A stretch of DNA of 64,000 nucleotides, taken from assembly GCF_014161445.1 (NCBI RefSeq), contig NZ_JABBXA010000005.1:62001-126000 (forward strand), written 5' to 3'. The stretch is from Microbispora sp. H13382. Lineage in GTDB: Bacteria; Actinomycetota; Actinomycetes; Streptosporangiales; Streptosporangiaceae. The position numbers were made by a program, and so were the translations under genes. The notes beneath the pieces are model-generated. The model searched no databases. It saw nothing but the letters and a program-made list of their open reading frames with translations, and was not told where the DNA came from. Below are positions 52,545-61,022 of this stretch, one piece after another (position 1 is the first letter of the stretch; each line of letters starts with the position of its first letter).

Positions 52545-53480
52545 GTGGGATTGCCCGTTTTCCATCGCGAACGGCTCCGCGTCTTCGTCGACTCACAGGT
52601 CTTCCAACGTGCGGTCATCGCCGTCATCGCGCTGAACGGGATCGCGCTCGGGCTGGAGACGTCACCCGAGCTGGCCGACGGCCACGCCACGACCTTCCTC
52701 GTGATCGACCGGGTCATCCTCGCCGTTTTCGTCGTCGAGATCATCCTGCGGATCGTCGTCCACGGCAAGGCGTTCTTCCGTGACCCGTGGAGCTGGTTCG
52801 ACCTGATCATCGTCGGCATGGCCCTCGTGCCGGCCTCGGAGTCGGTGTCGATCCTGAGGCTCTTCCGGTTCCTGCGCGTACTGCGGCTGATCTCCGTGGT
52901 GCCGGGCATGCGCCGGGTCGTTTCGGCGCTGTTCGCCGCGCTTCCGGGGCTGGCCTCGGCCGTGGTCCTCCTGCTGCTGTCGCTCTACACGGCGTCCGTG
53001 ATCGGCGAACAGCTCTTCCGCGAGGCGGCCCCGCAGTACTTCGGGGATCTCGGGCGATCGCTGTTCACCATGTTCACGGTGCTCACGGTCGAGAACTGGC
53101 CGCAGGTGGCCGAGGACGTGATGGCGAAGGAGCCGCTGGCGTGGATCTTCTTCGCCACGTTCATCGTGATCACGGCGTTCTTCGTGCTCAACCTGCTCAT
53201 CGGTGTGATCGTTTCCGCGATGGAGGCCGAGGTCAACGCCCAGCGGTGGAAGGAGGACCAGGAGCTGGAACTGGAGCAGCACATCGTGGTCATGAACGAG
53301 ATCAGGGCGCTGAGCGAGAAGGTCGACCGGCTGGCGGCCGCCCTGCCGGTGTCCGCGGACGCCCGTCCCGGGCAGGCCGGTGCCTCCTCGGGGAGGGACC
53401 GCTGCACCTGCGGCCATGATCAGTTACGCGGGGGCGAGGTACCACAGGCCGAGGCGGACGACCGGCGCCAGGGCGGGTGA
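52545..53480 (+). CDS. Bacterial voltage-gated sodium channel (BacNav-type)
   Basis: This 311-residue channel has six transmembrane helices (about 20-38, 52-72, 82-97, 102-118, 134-155 and 198-226). The S4 sensor has arginines every third residue (105, 108, 111, 114). The pore has TVLTVENW, where Glu183 corresponds to the selectivity-filter Glu of NaChBac (TLESW). A charged coiled-coil tail (about 230-268) supports tetramer assembly. It is one of the few non-envelope genes in the glycan island. The start is one of two overlapping GTGs. A disordered tail with an RCTCGH motif follows the coil. Confidence 0.93.
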   Translation: MGLPVFHRERLRVFVDSQVFQRAVIAVIALNGIALGLETSPELADGHATTFLVIDRVILAVFVVEIILRIVVHGKAFFRDPWSWFDLIIVGMALVPASESVSILRLFRFLRVLRLISVVPGMRRVVSALFAALPGLASAVVLLLLSLYTASVIGEQLFREAAPQYFGDLGRSLFTMFTVLTVENWPQVAEDVMAKEPLAWIFFATFIVITAFFVLNLLIGVIVSAMEAEVNAQRWKEDQELELEQHIVVMNEIRALSEKVDRLAAALPVSADARPGQAGASSGRDRCTCGHDQLRGGEVPQAEADDRRQGG

Positions 53481-53499
53481 GGGCGCCGGGAGCACGGCG

Positions 53500-54249
53500 T
53501 CACGCGCGTCCCGGCTCCTCGAAGGCCATCGACACGCGCTCGGCGGTGGCCGTCATCAGGGCCCGCCGGGGCAGGCCGAGCTCGCTCAGCTCCTTGGCGA
53601 TCGGGTGGTTGCCGAGGCGGATGAGCGCGCCGCCCGGCCGCCAGCGGACGCCCCGGGCACGGGCCGTCCAGGGGATGCGGCGGGTGACTCCGTCCAGGTG
53701 GGCGTAGGCGTCCGGCACGGGAAGGGTCTCGCCGAGCAGCGGCACGGGCGTCGCCGGAACACCGGGCCTGAGCAGCAGGTCGACGACCATCCGCCCGTCC
53801 TTGCGCAGCAGGCACCGCTTGTACGGCGAGCCGAGCCGCAGGTCGACGTCGGCGAGTTCCTTGGGGAAGCCCCAGATGGTCCTTCCGGCCTCCAGCGTGA
53901 AACCCTGGTCGACCGGGAGCCAGTGGACGAAGGCGCCCGTGCCCGCCCCGCGCAGGTCCTTCAGCCCGGCCAGCGGCCCGCGCCTCGGCGGGGGGCCCGC
54001 GTCGGCCGGCCGTACGAGGAAGGTCACCCCGAACTCGTTGTAGGAGCCCAGGTCGGAGTCGTGATAGCGGACGAACACCAGCGAGCACAGGGCCTTGCCC
54101 GGCAGGACCTCGGTGACGTCCATCCCGGAGTACGCGAGGACCGCGCGGGCGGCGTCGGCCCGCACCAGGTAGGCGGCGAGGCACACCGAGGCGTCGCGTA
54201 CCTCCACCGGCGTCTCGACCCCGCGCCCCTGGACGACATGGCTTGCCAT
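53500..54249 (-). CDS. Acetoacetate decarboxylase-family protein
   Basis: This 249-residue protein has the acetoacetate decarboxylase-like beta-barrel fold. In TIWGFPKELADVDL the Lys corresponds to the Schiff-base lysine, and VRYHDSDLGSYNEFGVTFLV is the conserved strand region. Many members of this superfamily are not true acetoacetate decarboxylases. It lies in the opposite direction to its neighbours and shares an 8-kb region with no ketone-metabolism genes, so the substrate is open. Confidence 0.8.
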   Translation of the reverse strand: MASHVVQGRGVETPVEVRDASVCLAAYLVRADAARAVLAYSGMDVTEVLPGKALCSLVFVRYHDSDLGSYNEFGVTFLVRPADAGPPPRRGPLAGLKDLRGAGTGAFVHWLPVDQGFTLEAGRTIWGFPKELADVDLRLGSPYKRCLLRKDGRMVVDLLLRPGVPATPVPLLGETLPVPDAYAHLDGVTRRIPWTARARGVRWRPGGALIRLGNHPIAKELSELGLPRRALMTATAERVSMAFEEPGRA

Positions 54250-54424
54250 GGTTCCAGTACAGCAAGCCCGGCGGCCCGGCGACAGTCGTACGGCGGCAAG
54301 GTTGTCCCAGACCTGGTTTCCGGCGGATGTCGAAATGCGGATGTCGAAATCAGGCGCGGCCGTTCGTGTAGAGGGTGAACGGGGCCCGCGTCCGGCGGGC
54401 CCCGCGGAGGAGGTGTACGAGACG

Positions 54425-54793
54425 GTGAGGCACTACCTGCTCAGCATCCAGCAGCCCGACGGTGGGACGCCCCCGCCGGAGGTCCTGGAGCCGATCATGC
54501 GGGACCTCGCGGCCCTCAACGGGGAACTGCGGGCCGCGGGCGCGTGGGTCTTCTCCGGAGGGCTGCACGATCCGGCCACGGCCACCGTCGTGCGGGCGCG
54601 CGACGGCGAGGAGCTCGTCACCGACGGGCCGTACACGGAGGGCAAGGAGCACGTCGGCGGGCTGACGATCATCAGGGCGCCCGATCTCGACGCGGCGCTG
54701 GAGTGGGGCCGCAAGCTCGCCCGCGCCACCACGCTCCCGGTGGAGGTGCGCCCGTTCGCCGGGGTCGTGGAAGGCGATGACGACCTCGCGTAG
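54425..54793 (+). CDS. YCII-related (DGPF-type) protein
   Basis: This protein of about 122 residues starts [10 protein letters not shown] as family members do. It carries the signature [17 protein letters not shown], the DGPF-like loop. The GTG at 54425 was chosen because of this alignment and the GGAGGAGG sequence upstream. It overlaps the ECF sigma gene by 17 bases. Such pairs are the typical genetic unit of ECF42 sigma factors, in which the DGPF/YCII protein is the conserved companion. Confidence 0.85.
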   Translation: MRHYLLSIQQPDGGTPPPEVLEPIMRDLAALNGELRAAGAWVFSGGLHDPATATVVRARDGEELVTDGPYTEGKEHVGGLTIIRAPDLDAALEWGRKLARATTLPVEVRPFAGVVEGDDDLA

Positions 54794-56033
54794 TGCGGCG
54801 TCCCCGGACGTCGAGCGGGTGTTCCGCGAGGAGTACGGCCGCGCCGTCGCGGTCCTGGTCCGCCACTTCGGCGACATCGACGTCGCCGAGGAGGCGGTCC
54901 AGGACGCGTTCGCGGAGGCGGTGCGGCGCTGGCCCCGCGAGGGGATGCCGCCCAGCCCGGCCGGCTGGATCATCACCACCGCCCGCAACCGGATGATCGA
55001 CCGCCACCGGCGGGAGTCCCTGCGTGCGGACCGGCACGCGCGGGCGGTCCAGCTGCACGCCGCCGAGGACGAACCGGACGAGGAGGGGCCGGATGAGGAG
55101 GGGCCGGTGCACGACGACCGGCTCCGCCTGATCTTCACCTGCTGCCATCCGGCGCTCGCCCCCGCCGCCCGGGTCGCGCTGACGCTGCGCCTGCTGGGCG
55201 GCCTCACCACGGGCGAGATCGCACGGGCGTTCCTGGTCCCGGAGCCGACCATGGCCCAGCGGCTGGTCCGGGCCAAGGCCAAGATCCGCGACGCCGGCAT
55301 CCCGTACCGCGTCCCACACGAGGCCGACCTGCCGGAGCGGCTCAGGGCCGTGCTCGCCGTCGTCTACCTGGTCTTCAACGAGGGGTACACGGCGAGCGCG
55401 GGCGACCGGCTGGTCCGCGAGGACCTGTGCGCGGAGGCCGTCCGGCTCGGCCGCCTGCTGGCCGCGCTGATGCGCGGCGAGCCGGAGGTCATGGGGCTGC
55501 TCGCGCTCATGCTGCTCCTCCACGCGCGGCGTGACGCCCGCACCACCCCGGCCGGCGACCTCGTGCCGCTGCCCGATCAGGACCGCGGCCGGTGGGACCG
55601 CCTCCTCGCCGCCGAGGGCCAGGACATCGTGCGGGCATGCCTGCGGCGCGGCCGGCCGGGGCCGTACCAGATCCAGGCGGCGATCAACGCCGTCCACGCC
55701 GACGCGCCGACGGCGGCCGCCACGGACTGGCGGCAGATCCTGAGCCTGTACGACCACCTGCTCGCCCTCGCCCCGAGCCCGGTGGCCGCGCTGAACCGCG
55801 CGGTCGTGGTCGCCGAGGTCGACGGGCCCGACGCCGCGCTCGCCCTCGTGGACGCTCTCGACCTGAACGGCTACCACCTGTTCCACGCCGTCCGGGCCGA
55901 CCTGCTGCGGCGGCTCGGCCGGGCCGAGGAGGCCGCGCGGGCGTACGAGGCGGCGATCGCCCGCACCCGCAACGCCTCCGAGCGGGCCTTCCTGGACCGC
56001 CGCCTGCGTCAGGTCCGGGAGCGGTTGAGGTAG
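54777..56033 (+). CDS. ECF sigma factor, ECF42 type with TPR-like C-terminus
   Basis: This 418-residue protein has sigma region 2 (about 8-75, [30 protein letters not shown]), region 4 (about 115-180, [38 protein letters not shown]) and a long helical C-terminal extension (about 200-418) with TPR-like repeats. That extension, plus the coupled YCII gene, defines the ECF42 group. No anti-sigma gene is present; the C-terminal domain is thought to regulate these factors. Its end overlaps the convergent response-regulator gene by 25 bases. Confidence 0.92.
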   Translation: MTTSRSAASPDVERVFREEYGRAVAVLVRHFGDIDVAEEAVQDAFAEAVRRWPREGMPPSPAGWIITTARNRMIDRHRRESLRADRHARAVQLHAAEDEPDEEGPDEEGPVHDDRLRLIFTCCHPALAPAARVALTLRLLGGLTTGEIARAFLVPEPTMAQRLVRAKAKIRDAGIPYRVPHEADLPERLRAVLAVVYLVFNEGYTASAGDRLVREDLCAEAVRLGRLLAALMRGEPEVMGLLALMLLLHARRDARTTPAGDLVPLPDQDRGRWDRLLAAEGQDIVRACLRRGRPGPYQIQAAINAVHADAPTAAATDWRQILSLYDHLLALAPSPVAALNRAVVVAEVDGPDAALALVDALDLNGYHLFHAVRADLLRRLGRAEEAARAYEAAIARTRNASERAFLDRRLRQVRERLR

Positions 56034-56656
56034 AGCAGGACGGCCAGCACGCGGCGGTGGTCCTCCTCCGAGCCGTGCAGGCCGAGCTTGGCGAGGATCG
56101 AGCTGACGTGGGTCTCCACCGTCCGGTCGGTCAGGTAGAGCCGCCGGGCTATGCCGACGTTCGTACGGCCCTCGGCCATCAGCGCGAGCACCTCGCGTTC
56201 ACGGGCGCTGAGCGACGCGAGGGGGTCGGCGGCCCGGCGTACGCCGATGAGGCGCGAGACGACCTCGGGGTCGAGGGCGGAGCCGCCGGCCGCCACCCGG
56301 CGCAGCGTGTCGAGGAAGTCGTCCACGTCGAAGACCCGGTCCTTGAGCAGGTAGCCGAACCCGCCGCGGGACACCAGGTCGACCGAGTGCCGGGTCTCGA
56401 CGTGCTGGGAGAGCAGGACGATGCCGAGGCCGGGATGGGCGTCGCGGATCCGCCGGGCCGCCCGCGCGCCGTCGTCGGTGTGGTCGGGCGGCATCCGGAT
56501 GTCGGCGATGACCAGGTCGGGATCGGCGGCGTCGACGGCGGCGACCAGCCCGGGGGCGTCCTGGGCCTTGGCCACGACCTCGTACCCGGCGTCGGCGAGC
56601 AGCCGGGCCAGCCCCTCCCTGAACAGGGCGGAGTCCTCTCCGATCACGACGCGCAC
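56009..56656 (-). CDS. NarL/LuxR-family response regulator
   Basis: This 215-residue regulator has a receiver domain with phospho-acceptor Asp52 (VIADIRMPP) and YLLKDR, then a LuxR-type helix-turn-helix (about 148-205) with [22 protein letters not shown] and [13 protein letters not shown]. It starts at a GTG 13 bases inside the kinase gene, so it is translated from the same mRNA. The target genes are unknown; the small membrane protein and DUF-type membrane protein genes across the divergent promoter are candidates. Confidence 0.93.
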   Translation of the reverse strand: MRVVIGEDSALFREGLARLLADAGYEVVAKAQDAPGLVAAVDAADPDLVIADIRMPPDHTDDGARAARRIRDAHPGLGIVLLSQHVETRHSVDLVSRGGFGYLLKDRVFDVDDFLDTLRRVAAGGSALDPEVVSRLIGVRRAADPLASLSAREREVLALMAEGRTNVGIARRLYLTDRTVETHVSSILAKLGLHGSEEDHRRVLAVLLYLNRSRT

Positions 56657-58632
56657 GGCAGCACCGCCTCCACCGTCGTCCCGCCGCCCTCCGGGCTGGA
56701 CAGCCGCAGCGCACCGCCCGCCGCGCGGACGCGGTCGGCGAGTCCCGCCAGCCCCGCGCCGGGCCGCATCTCGGCGCCGCCCCGCCCGTCGTCGCTGATC
56801 CGCACGGTGACCCGGTCGCCGGCCCGGCTGACGCGCACGCCGATGGCGGCGGGGCCGGCGTGCTTGACGGCGTTCGTCATCGCCTCGCTCGCCACGTAGT
56901 AGGCGGTCGTCGCCACGTCGTCGGGCAGGTCGTCGGCGGAAACGTCGAGCGCCACGGGCACCGGCACCTTGCCCGCCAGCGTGACCAGTGCGGTGCCGAG
57001 ACCGTCGTCGAGGCTGCTCGGCCGCAGGCCGTGGGCGATCTGCCGCAGCTCGGTGACCGCGGCGGCCAACTCGGCCACCCACTCGTCGAGCAGGGCTCCG
57101 ACCTCGGCGGTGCCGTCGCCGAGGTGGCGCTGGGCGAGCCGGATCGCCATGCCGAGGGACACCAGGCGCTGCTGGGCCCCGTCGTGCAGGTCGCGTTCGA
57201 GCCGCCGCCGCTCCTCGTAACCGGCGTGCAGCAGCCGGGTCCGGCTGGCCTCGGCCTCCTCGAGCGCCCGGCTCACCTCGATCCGCAGCCGGACCACCTC
57301 GATGAGCAGGGCGCTTACGCCGGCCGCCTCGCGCAGCAGCTCACGGCTCCCGGTCCGGCCGCGCACGATCGCGCCGATCTCGTGACCCCCGAGCCGTACG
57401 GGTGTCACGGGGGAGTCGCCGGGATCGACGGGGGCGCCGGCCGCGTCGACCAGCCCTGTGGCACCCGGGATCCGGTAGCCGACGCGCAGCGCCGGGTCGC
57501 GCAGCGCCTCGCGCAGCGCCGCCTCCAGCTCCTCCGGCCGGGCCTGCCCGGCGTGCATGCGGTCGCGCAGCCGCGCGACGGCGGTCAGCACGGCCTGCCG
57601 GGCCGGGTAGAGCCGCCGGTCCACCCGGCGCTGGAGCCGGACGCGCAGCGGAGACAGCGCGGCGGCGCAGACGGCGGTGGCGGCCGCCGCCGCGACGGGT
57701 GAGCCGCGTCCGGCGCCGAAGCCGACGAGGAACGAGGCGGCCATGTAGAAGCCCAGCAGGGCCGCGGTCACCAGGCCGTAGGTGACCGCGGCGCTGATCG
57801 CCCGGTCGACGTCGTACAGGTCGTGGCGCAGCACCGCGATCGCGGTCGCCACCGGGATCGCCACGGCCGTCGCCGCGAGGCCGAACACCACCAGGTCGGG
57901 GCCGCCGAGGAACAGATAACCGGCCCAGCACAGCAGCAGCGTGAGCGGCAGGAATCCGGCGCCGAGGGCGAACCACTTGACTTGTGCCCGGCTCACCTCG
58001 TCGGCCGCCCGGCGGTAGCGGACGACCATCGCCGCCGCCGACGCGATCAGCAGCCCGAGGAAGACCGGCAGCAGCGCCACTCCCACGATCTCCAGCATCG
58101 GCACGTACGCCCGCGGAGGCCGCAGCAGGTGGGGCGTACTCTCGAACGGCGGCGGATACGTGTCGGGGACGCACGCCGCGATCAGCATGAACAGCACGGG
58201 CACGACCAGCAGCCCGGCGACGGCCCAGCGCCAGCGCCGCCCCGGCAGCCTGCCGTCGGGGAAGACGAGCATGAGCAGCGCCGAAGGCACGTACAGGAAC
58301 ATCCAGTCGCCCTGCGACAGCGCCGCGTAGACCTCGGTGAACAGCCCCCGCCGCACGGCCAGGCTCGCGTACGAATCGCCGACCGCGAGGTAGACGGTCG
58401 TCGCGCCGGCCAGCACCAGCAGCAGGCCCACCACGCCGCGCGGACGCCGGGTGGCGACCAGCACGCCGAGCACGACGGAGGGCAGGGCGAGCGCGATGCC
58501 GATCACGAGCGCCATGCCGTCCGGCGCCACCGTCCCGTCGCCCGCGACGGCCGGTACCACCGGGGCGACCATCAGCGCGAACACCAGCATCGCGGCGGCG
58601 TACGTGAGCAAACGGGGGAGTGCCACGAGCAC
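56644..58632 (-). CDS. NarL-type sensor histidine kinase (HisKA_3)
   Basis: This protein of about 662 residues has eight or more hydrophobic helices in its N-terminal third, a GAF-like middle part, then the HisKA_3 motif [20 protein letters not shown] and an ATPase domain with [21 protein letters not shown] and [13 protein letters not shown]. The start is one of two GTGs (58632 or 58626); no ribosome site is clear. It is translationally coupled to its regulator. Membrane topology suggests sensing of a lipid or membrane state. Confidence 0.87.
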   Translation of the reverse strand: MLVALPRLLTYAAAMLVFALMVAPVVPAVAGDGTVAPDGMALVIGIALALPSVVLGVLVATRRPRGVVGLLLVLAGATTVYLAVGDSYASLAVRRGLFTEVYAALSQGDWMFLYVPSALLMLVFPDGRLPGRRWRWAVAGLLVVPVLFMLIAACVPDTYPPPFESTPHLLRPPRAYVPMLEIVGVALLPVFLGLLIASAAAMVVRYRRAADEVSRAQVKWFALGAGFLPLTLLLCWAGYLFLGGPDLVVFGLAATAVAIPVATAIAVLRHDLYDVDRAISAAVTYGLVTAALLGFYMAASFLVGFGAGRGSPVAAAAATAVCAAALSPLRVRLQRRVDRRLYPARQAVLTAVARLRDRMHAGQARPEELEAALREALRDPALRVGYRIPGATGLVDAAGAPVDPGDSPVTPVRLGGHEIGAIVRGRTGSRELLREAAGVSALLIEVVRLRIEVSRALEEAEASRTRLLHAGYEERRRLERDLHDGAQQRLVSLGMAIRLAQRHLGDGTAEVGALLDEWVAELAAAVTELRQIAHGLRPSSLDDGLGTALVTLAGKVPVPVALDVSADDLPDDVATTAYYVASEAMTNAVKHAGPAAIGVRVSRAGDRVTVRISDDGRGGAEMRPGAGLAGLADRVRAAGGALRLSSPEGGGTTVEAVLPCAS

Positions 58633-58769
58633 ACCGTAGGCCGCGCGGCGGCCGGGGTGAATACGTGCCAGCACGGAGATCGGACCAGAGCCGGCCCGGA
58701 TCCGCCGGTGGGGCCGGCGCGCCCACACTGCGAGACATCGGCATCCGGTCCCGCAGCTCAGGAGGCACA

Positions 58770-59120
58770 GTGAAACGCTCCGTTCCCCTCGTCATCGGCC
58801 TGGTCCTGGCCGGCCTGTTCGGTCTCAGCGACGTGATCTCGGTGCCCTTGGGCGACGGTGAGCACCCGCCGTTCGCGGTGGCTCTCGCCGGCGGCGTGCT
58901 CGGTCTGATCACCGTGGTCGGCGTCGTGCTCGCCTGGCGCGGCAGCCGCGCCGGGGTGGTGGCCGTGATCGTCACCCGGCTGCTGTCGGCGCTCAGCGCC
59001 GTGCCGGCGTTCTTCGCCGAAGGGGTCCCGGCGCCGGCGGTCGCGGTGGCCGCGACCGGGATCGTGCTCACCCTCGTCTGCGTGGCGCTCCTCGCCCCGG
59101 CGCTGCGCTCCCGCGCATGA
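58770..59120 (+). CDS. Small hydrophobic membrane protein
   Basis: This 116-residue protein starts at a GTG with an AGGAGGC ribosome site. It has four hydrophobic segments (about 5-20, 33-52, 57-75 and 86-110) and few polar residues. It lies divergently from the kinase gene, a frequent arrangement for the regulated target of such systems. I do not recognise the family. Its stop overlaps a possible ATG of the next gene. Confidence 0.72.
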   Translation: MKRSVPLVIGLVLAGLFGLSDVISVPLGDGEHPPFAVALAGGVLGLITVVGVVLAWRGSRAGVVAVIVTRLLSALSAVPAFFAEGVPAPAVAVAATGIVLTLVCVALLAPALRSRA

Positions 59121-59149
59121 CCCCCCACCTGCTCGACCGAGGAGAACCC

Positions 59150-59812
59150 GTGGAAACGGCTCCGTCGCACACTCGTCATCTGCCGCTCGCCCTGGCGCTG
59201 TTCACCGCGCCGTGGGGCTTCGTCGTCGCCAACGGCGCCTACGCCTGGGCCACCCGCGCCGGAGGTGACGACAGCACCGGGGCGAACACACTCGCCCTCG
59301 TGGCGGCCCACCCCGGCCTGTATCGCCTCAGCACCGTCGCCGCCATGCTGGGCAGCCTGCTCATGGTCCCGGCCGCCCTCGGCGCGAGGCGCCTCATCGG
59401 CGACCGGAGCCGCAGGCTCGGGGCCCTCGGCGCGACCCTCGTGGCGGGCGGGTATATCTGCTACTTCGCGGTCGCCTTCGCGGGGATCACCGGCATCGTC
59501 ATGGCGGAACGCGGGGGCGGTGTCGCCGATTACGCGGCGGTCATCGACGGCGCCCAGAGCGAGCCGACGGGCATCTGGGTGTTCCTGCTCTTCGCGCTCG
59601 GCAACCTCGTCGGCACGCTGCTGCTCGGGCTGGCCCTGCTCCGCGCCCGTGTGGTGCCGCTGTGGGCCGCCGCCGGGGTCATCGCGTGGCCGCCGCTGCA
59701 CGTGATCGGGCTCGTGGCCGGCACCGAGTGGTTCGAGGTCGCGGGCGCGATCGCCCAGGCCGCCGGCCTTGCCGTCACGGGTGCGCGCCTGCGGTCCGCG
59801 TCCCGGCCCTGA
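59150..59812 (+). CDS. Multi-pass membrane protein (DUF4386-like)
   Basis: This protein of about 220 residues has six hydrophobic segments. It resembles DUF4386-type proteins in length and in the order of helices. The GTG at 59150 is preferred because GAGGAGA lies five bases before it. An ATG at 59117, which overlaps the stop of the previous gene, is the alternative and would add 11 residues. It is co-directional and adjacent to the small membrane protein gene, probably in one operon. Confidence 0.72.
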   Translation: METAPSHTRHLPLALALFTAPWGFVVANGAYAWATRAGGDDSTGANTLALVAAHPGLYRLSTVAAMLGSLLMVPAALGARRLIGDRSRRLGALGATLVAGGYICYFAVAFAGITGIVMAERGGGVADYAAVIDGAQSEPTGIWVFLLFALGNLVGTLLLGLALLRARVVPLWAAAGVIAWPPLHVIGLVAGTEWFEVAGAIAQAAGLAVTGARLRSASRP

Positions 59813-59818
59813 GCAGGG

Positions 59819-60955
59819 TCAGGCCGGGACCGTACGGCCGGGGTTCAGGGCCGGCACCGTGTTCGCGGCCTGGGCCCACTGCTCCAGCAGGGCGACGAAC
59901 TCGCCGGCCACGGCGGGCCAGTGATGGTGGTTCAGCGCCTCGACGTAGCCCCTGGCGCCCATCGCGGCCCGCCGTTCGGCGTCCTCGCGCAGGCGGAGCA
60001 CGGACTGCACGACCGCGCCGGCCACCGCGCCGACGTCGCCGAACGGGACGATCGTCCCGCAGTCGACCCGCCCGACCAGGGACGCCGCCCTCGGCAGCGG
60101 GGTCGTGACGACGGGGATGCCGCGGGCCATGTACTCGACGACCTTCGTGGGCGTCGAGTCGCGGTAGTTCGGCACGTCGTGCAGCAGGGACAGCCCGGCA
60201 AGGGCGCCCTCGGCCATCCGCAGCGCGTGGTTGTTGGGGACGTACCCGAACCAGTCGAGCAGCCCCGCGCGCTGCGCGTCGCGCAGCATGGGGCGCACCG
60301 CCGCGTCGGCCGGTCCGATCAGGTCCAGGCGGATGCCGTACGGCCGGAGCCGCCGGGCGACCTCCACCATCTCGGCCGCGCCGCGCGCCAGGGAGATGTG
60401 CCCCACGTAGACGACCCGGGAGTCCCCCGGCGGCGCGGGCGGCGTCGGGGGCACGTACGTGTGGTTGGGCACCACGGGGTGGGGGCCGGGGAAGCGCTCA
60501 CGGTAGGACTCCTCGGCGAGGATCAGGTGGAGACGCCGCTCGGCACGGCCCTCGACCGCGCGGATCAGGGGCGGCAGGACGCTCCGCAACGGCCCCGGCA
60601 GGTACGCCTTCGCCCGCAGCGCGCCGATCGTGTCCTCGTGGACGTCCCAGACCGTGGGCGGCCGTCTGCGCGGCAGCGCGAGCAGCAGCTCGATGTCGTG
60701 CACGAGCAGCAGGTCGGCGTCCCGCACGGCCCTGCGCAGGGCGGAGGCGGCGGCCCGCAGCGCCTTACCGCGGTGCAGGCCGACCGCCCTCGGCACGTCG
60801 ACGGCCCGGATGCCCGGCCGCGGCGTCACGTTGCAGTGCGTGAAGGGCGCGACGAAGGTCACCTCGTGCCCGGCGTCGAGCAACGCCCGGATCTGCCGGT
60901 GGGTGATCCGCGCGTCCTCCGGGTGATGGACTGTCGTGCCGACGCATACCCTCAT
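59819..60955 (-). CDS. Glycosyltransferase family 4
   Basis: This 378-residue GT-B enzyme has VHDIELLLALPRRRPPTVWDVHED in the N-domain and DSRVVYVGHISLARGAAEMVEVARRL at the start of the C-domain. In TPTKVVEYMARGIPVVTTPL, EYMARG is the donor-site helix. It resembles actinomycete cell-wall sugar transferases. It follows the acyltransferase gene by 67 bp in the same direction, so it may add a sugar that is then acylated. No convincing ribosome site precedes the ATG. Confidence 0.88.
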   Translation of the reverse strand: MRVCVGTTVHHPEDARITHRQIRALLDAGHEVTFVAPFTHCNVTPRPGIRAVDVPRAVGLHRGKALRAAASALRRAVRDADLLLVHDIELLLALPRRRPPTVWDVHEDTIGALRAKAYLPGPLRSVLPPLIRAVEGRAERRLHLILAEESYRERFPGPHPVVPNHTYVPPTPPAPPGDSRVVYVGHISLARGAAEMVEVARRLRPYGIRLDLIGPADAAVRPMLRDAQRAGLLDWFGYVPNNHALRMAEGALAGLSLLHDVPNYRDSTPTKVVEYMARGIPVVTTPLPRAASLVGRVDCGTIVPFGDVGAVAGAVVQSVLRLREDAERRAAMGARGYVEALNHHHWPAVAGEFVALLEQWAQAANTVPALNPGRTVPA

Positions 60956-61022
60956 AGGGGGAGGCTGACCGTGCCGTCCGAAATGACCGGATGCCCCGGG
61001 TGAATGCCTCCCGAAATAAGGC

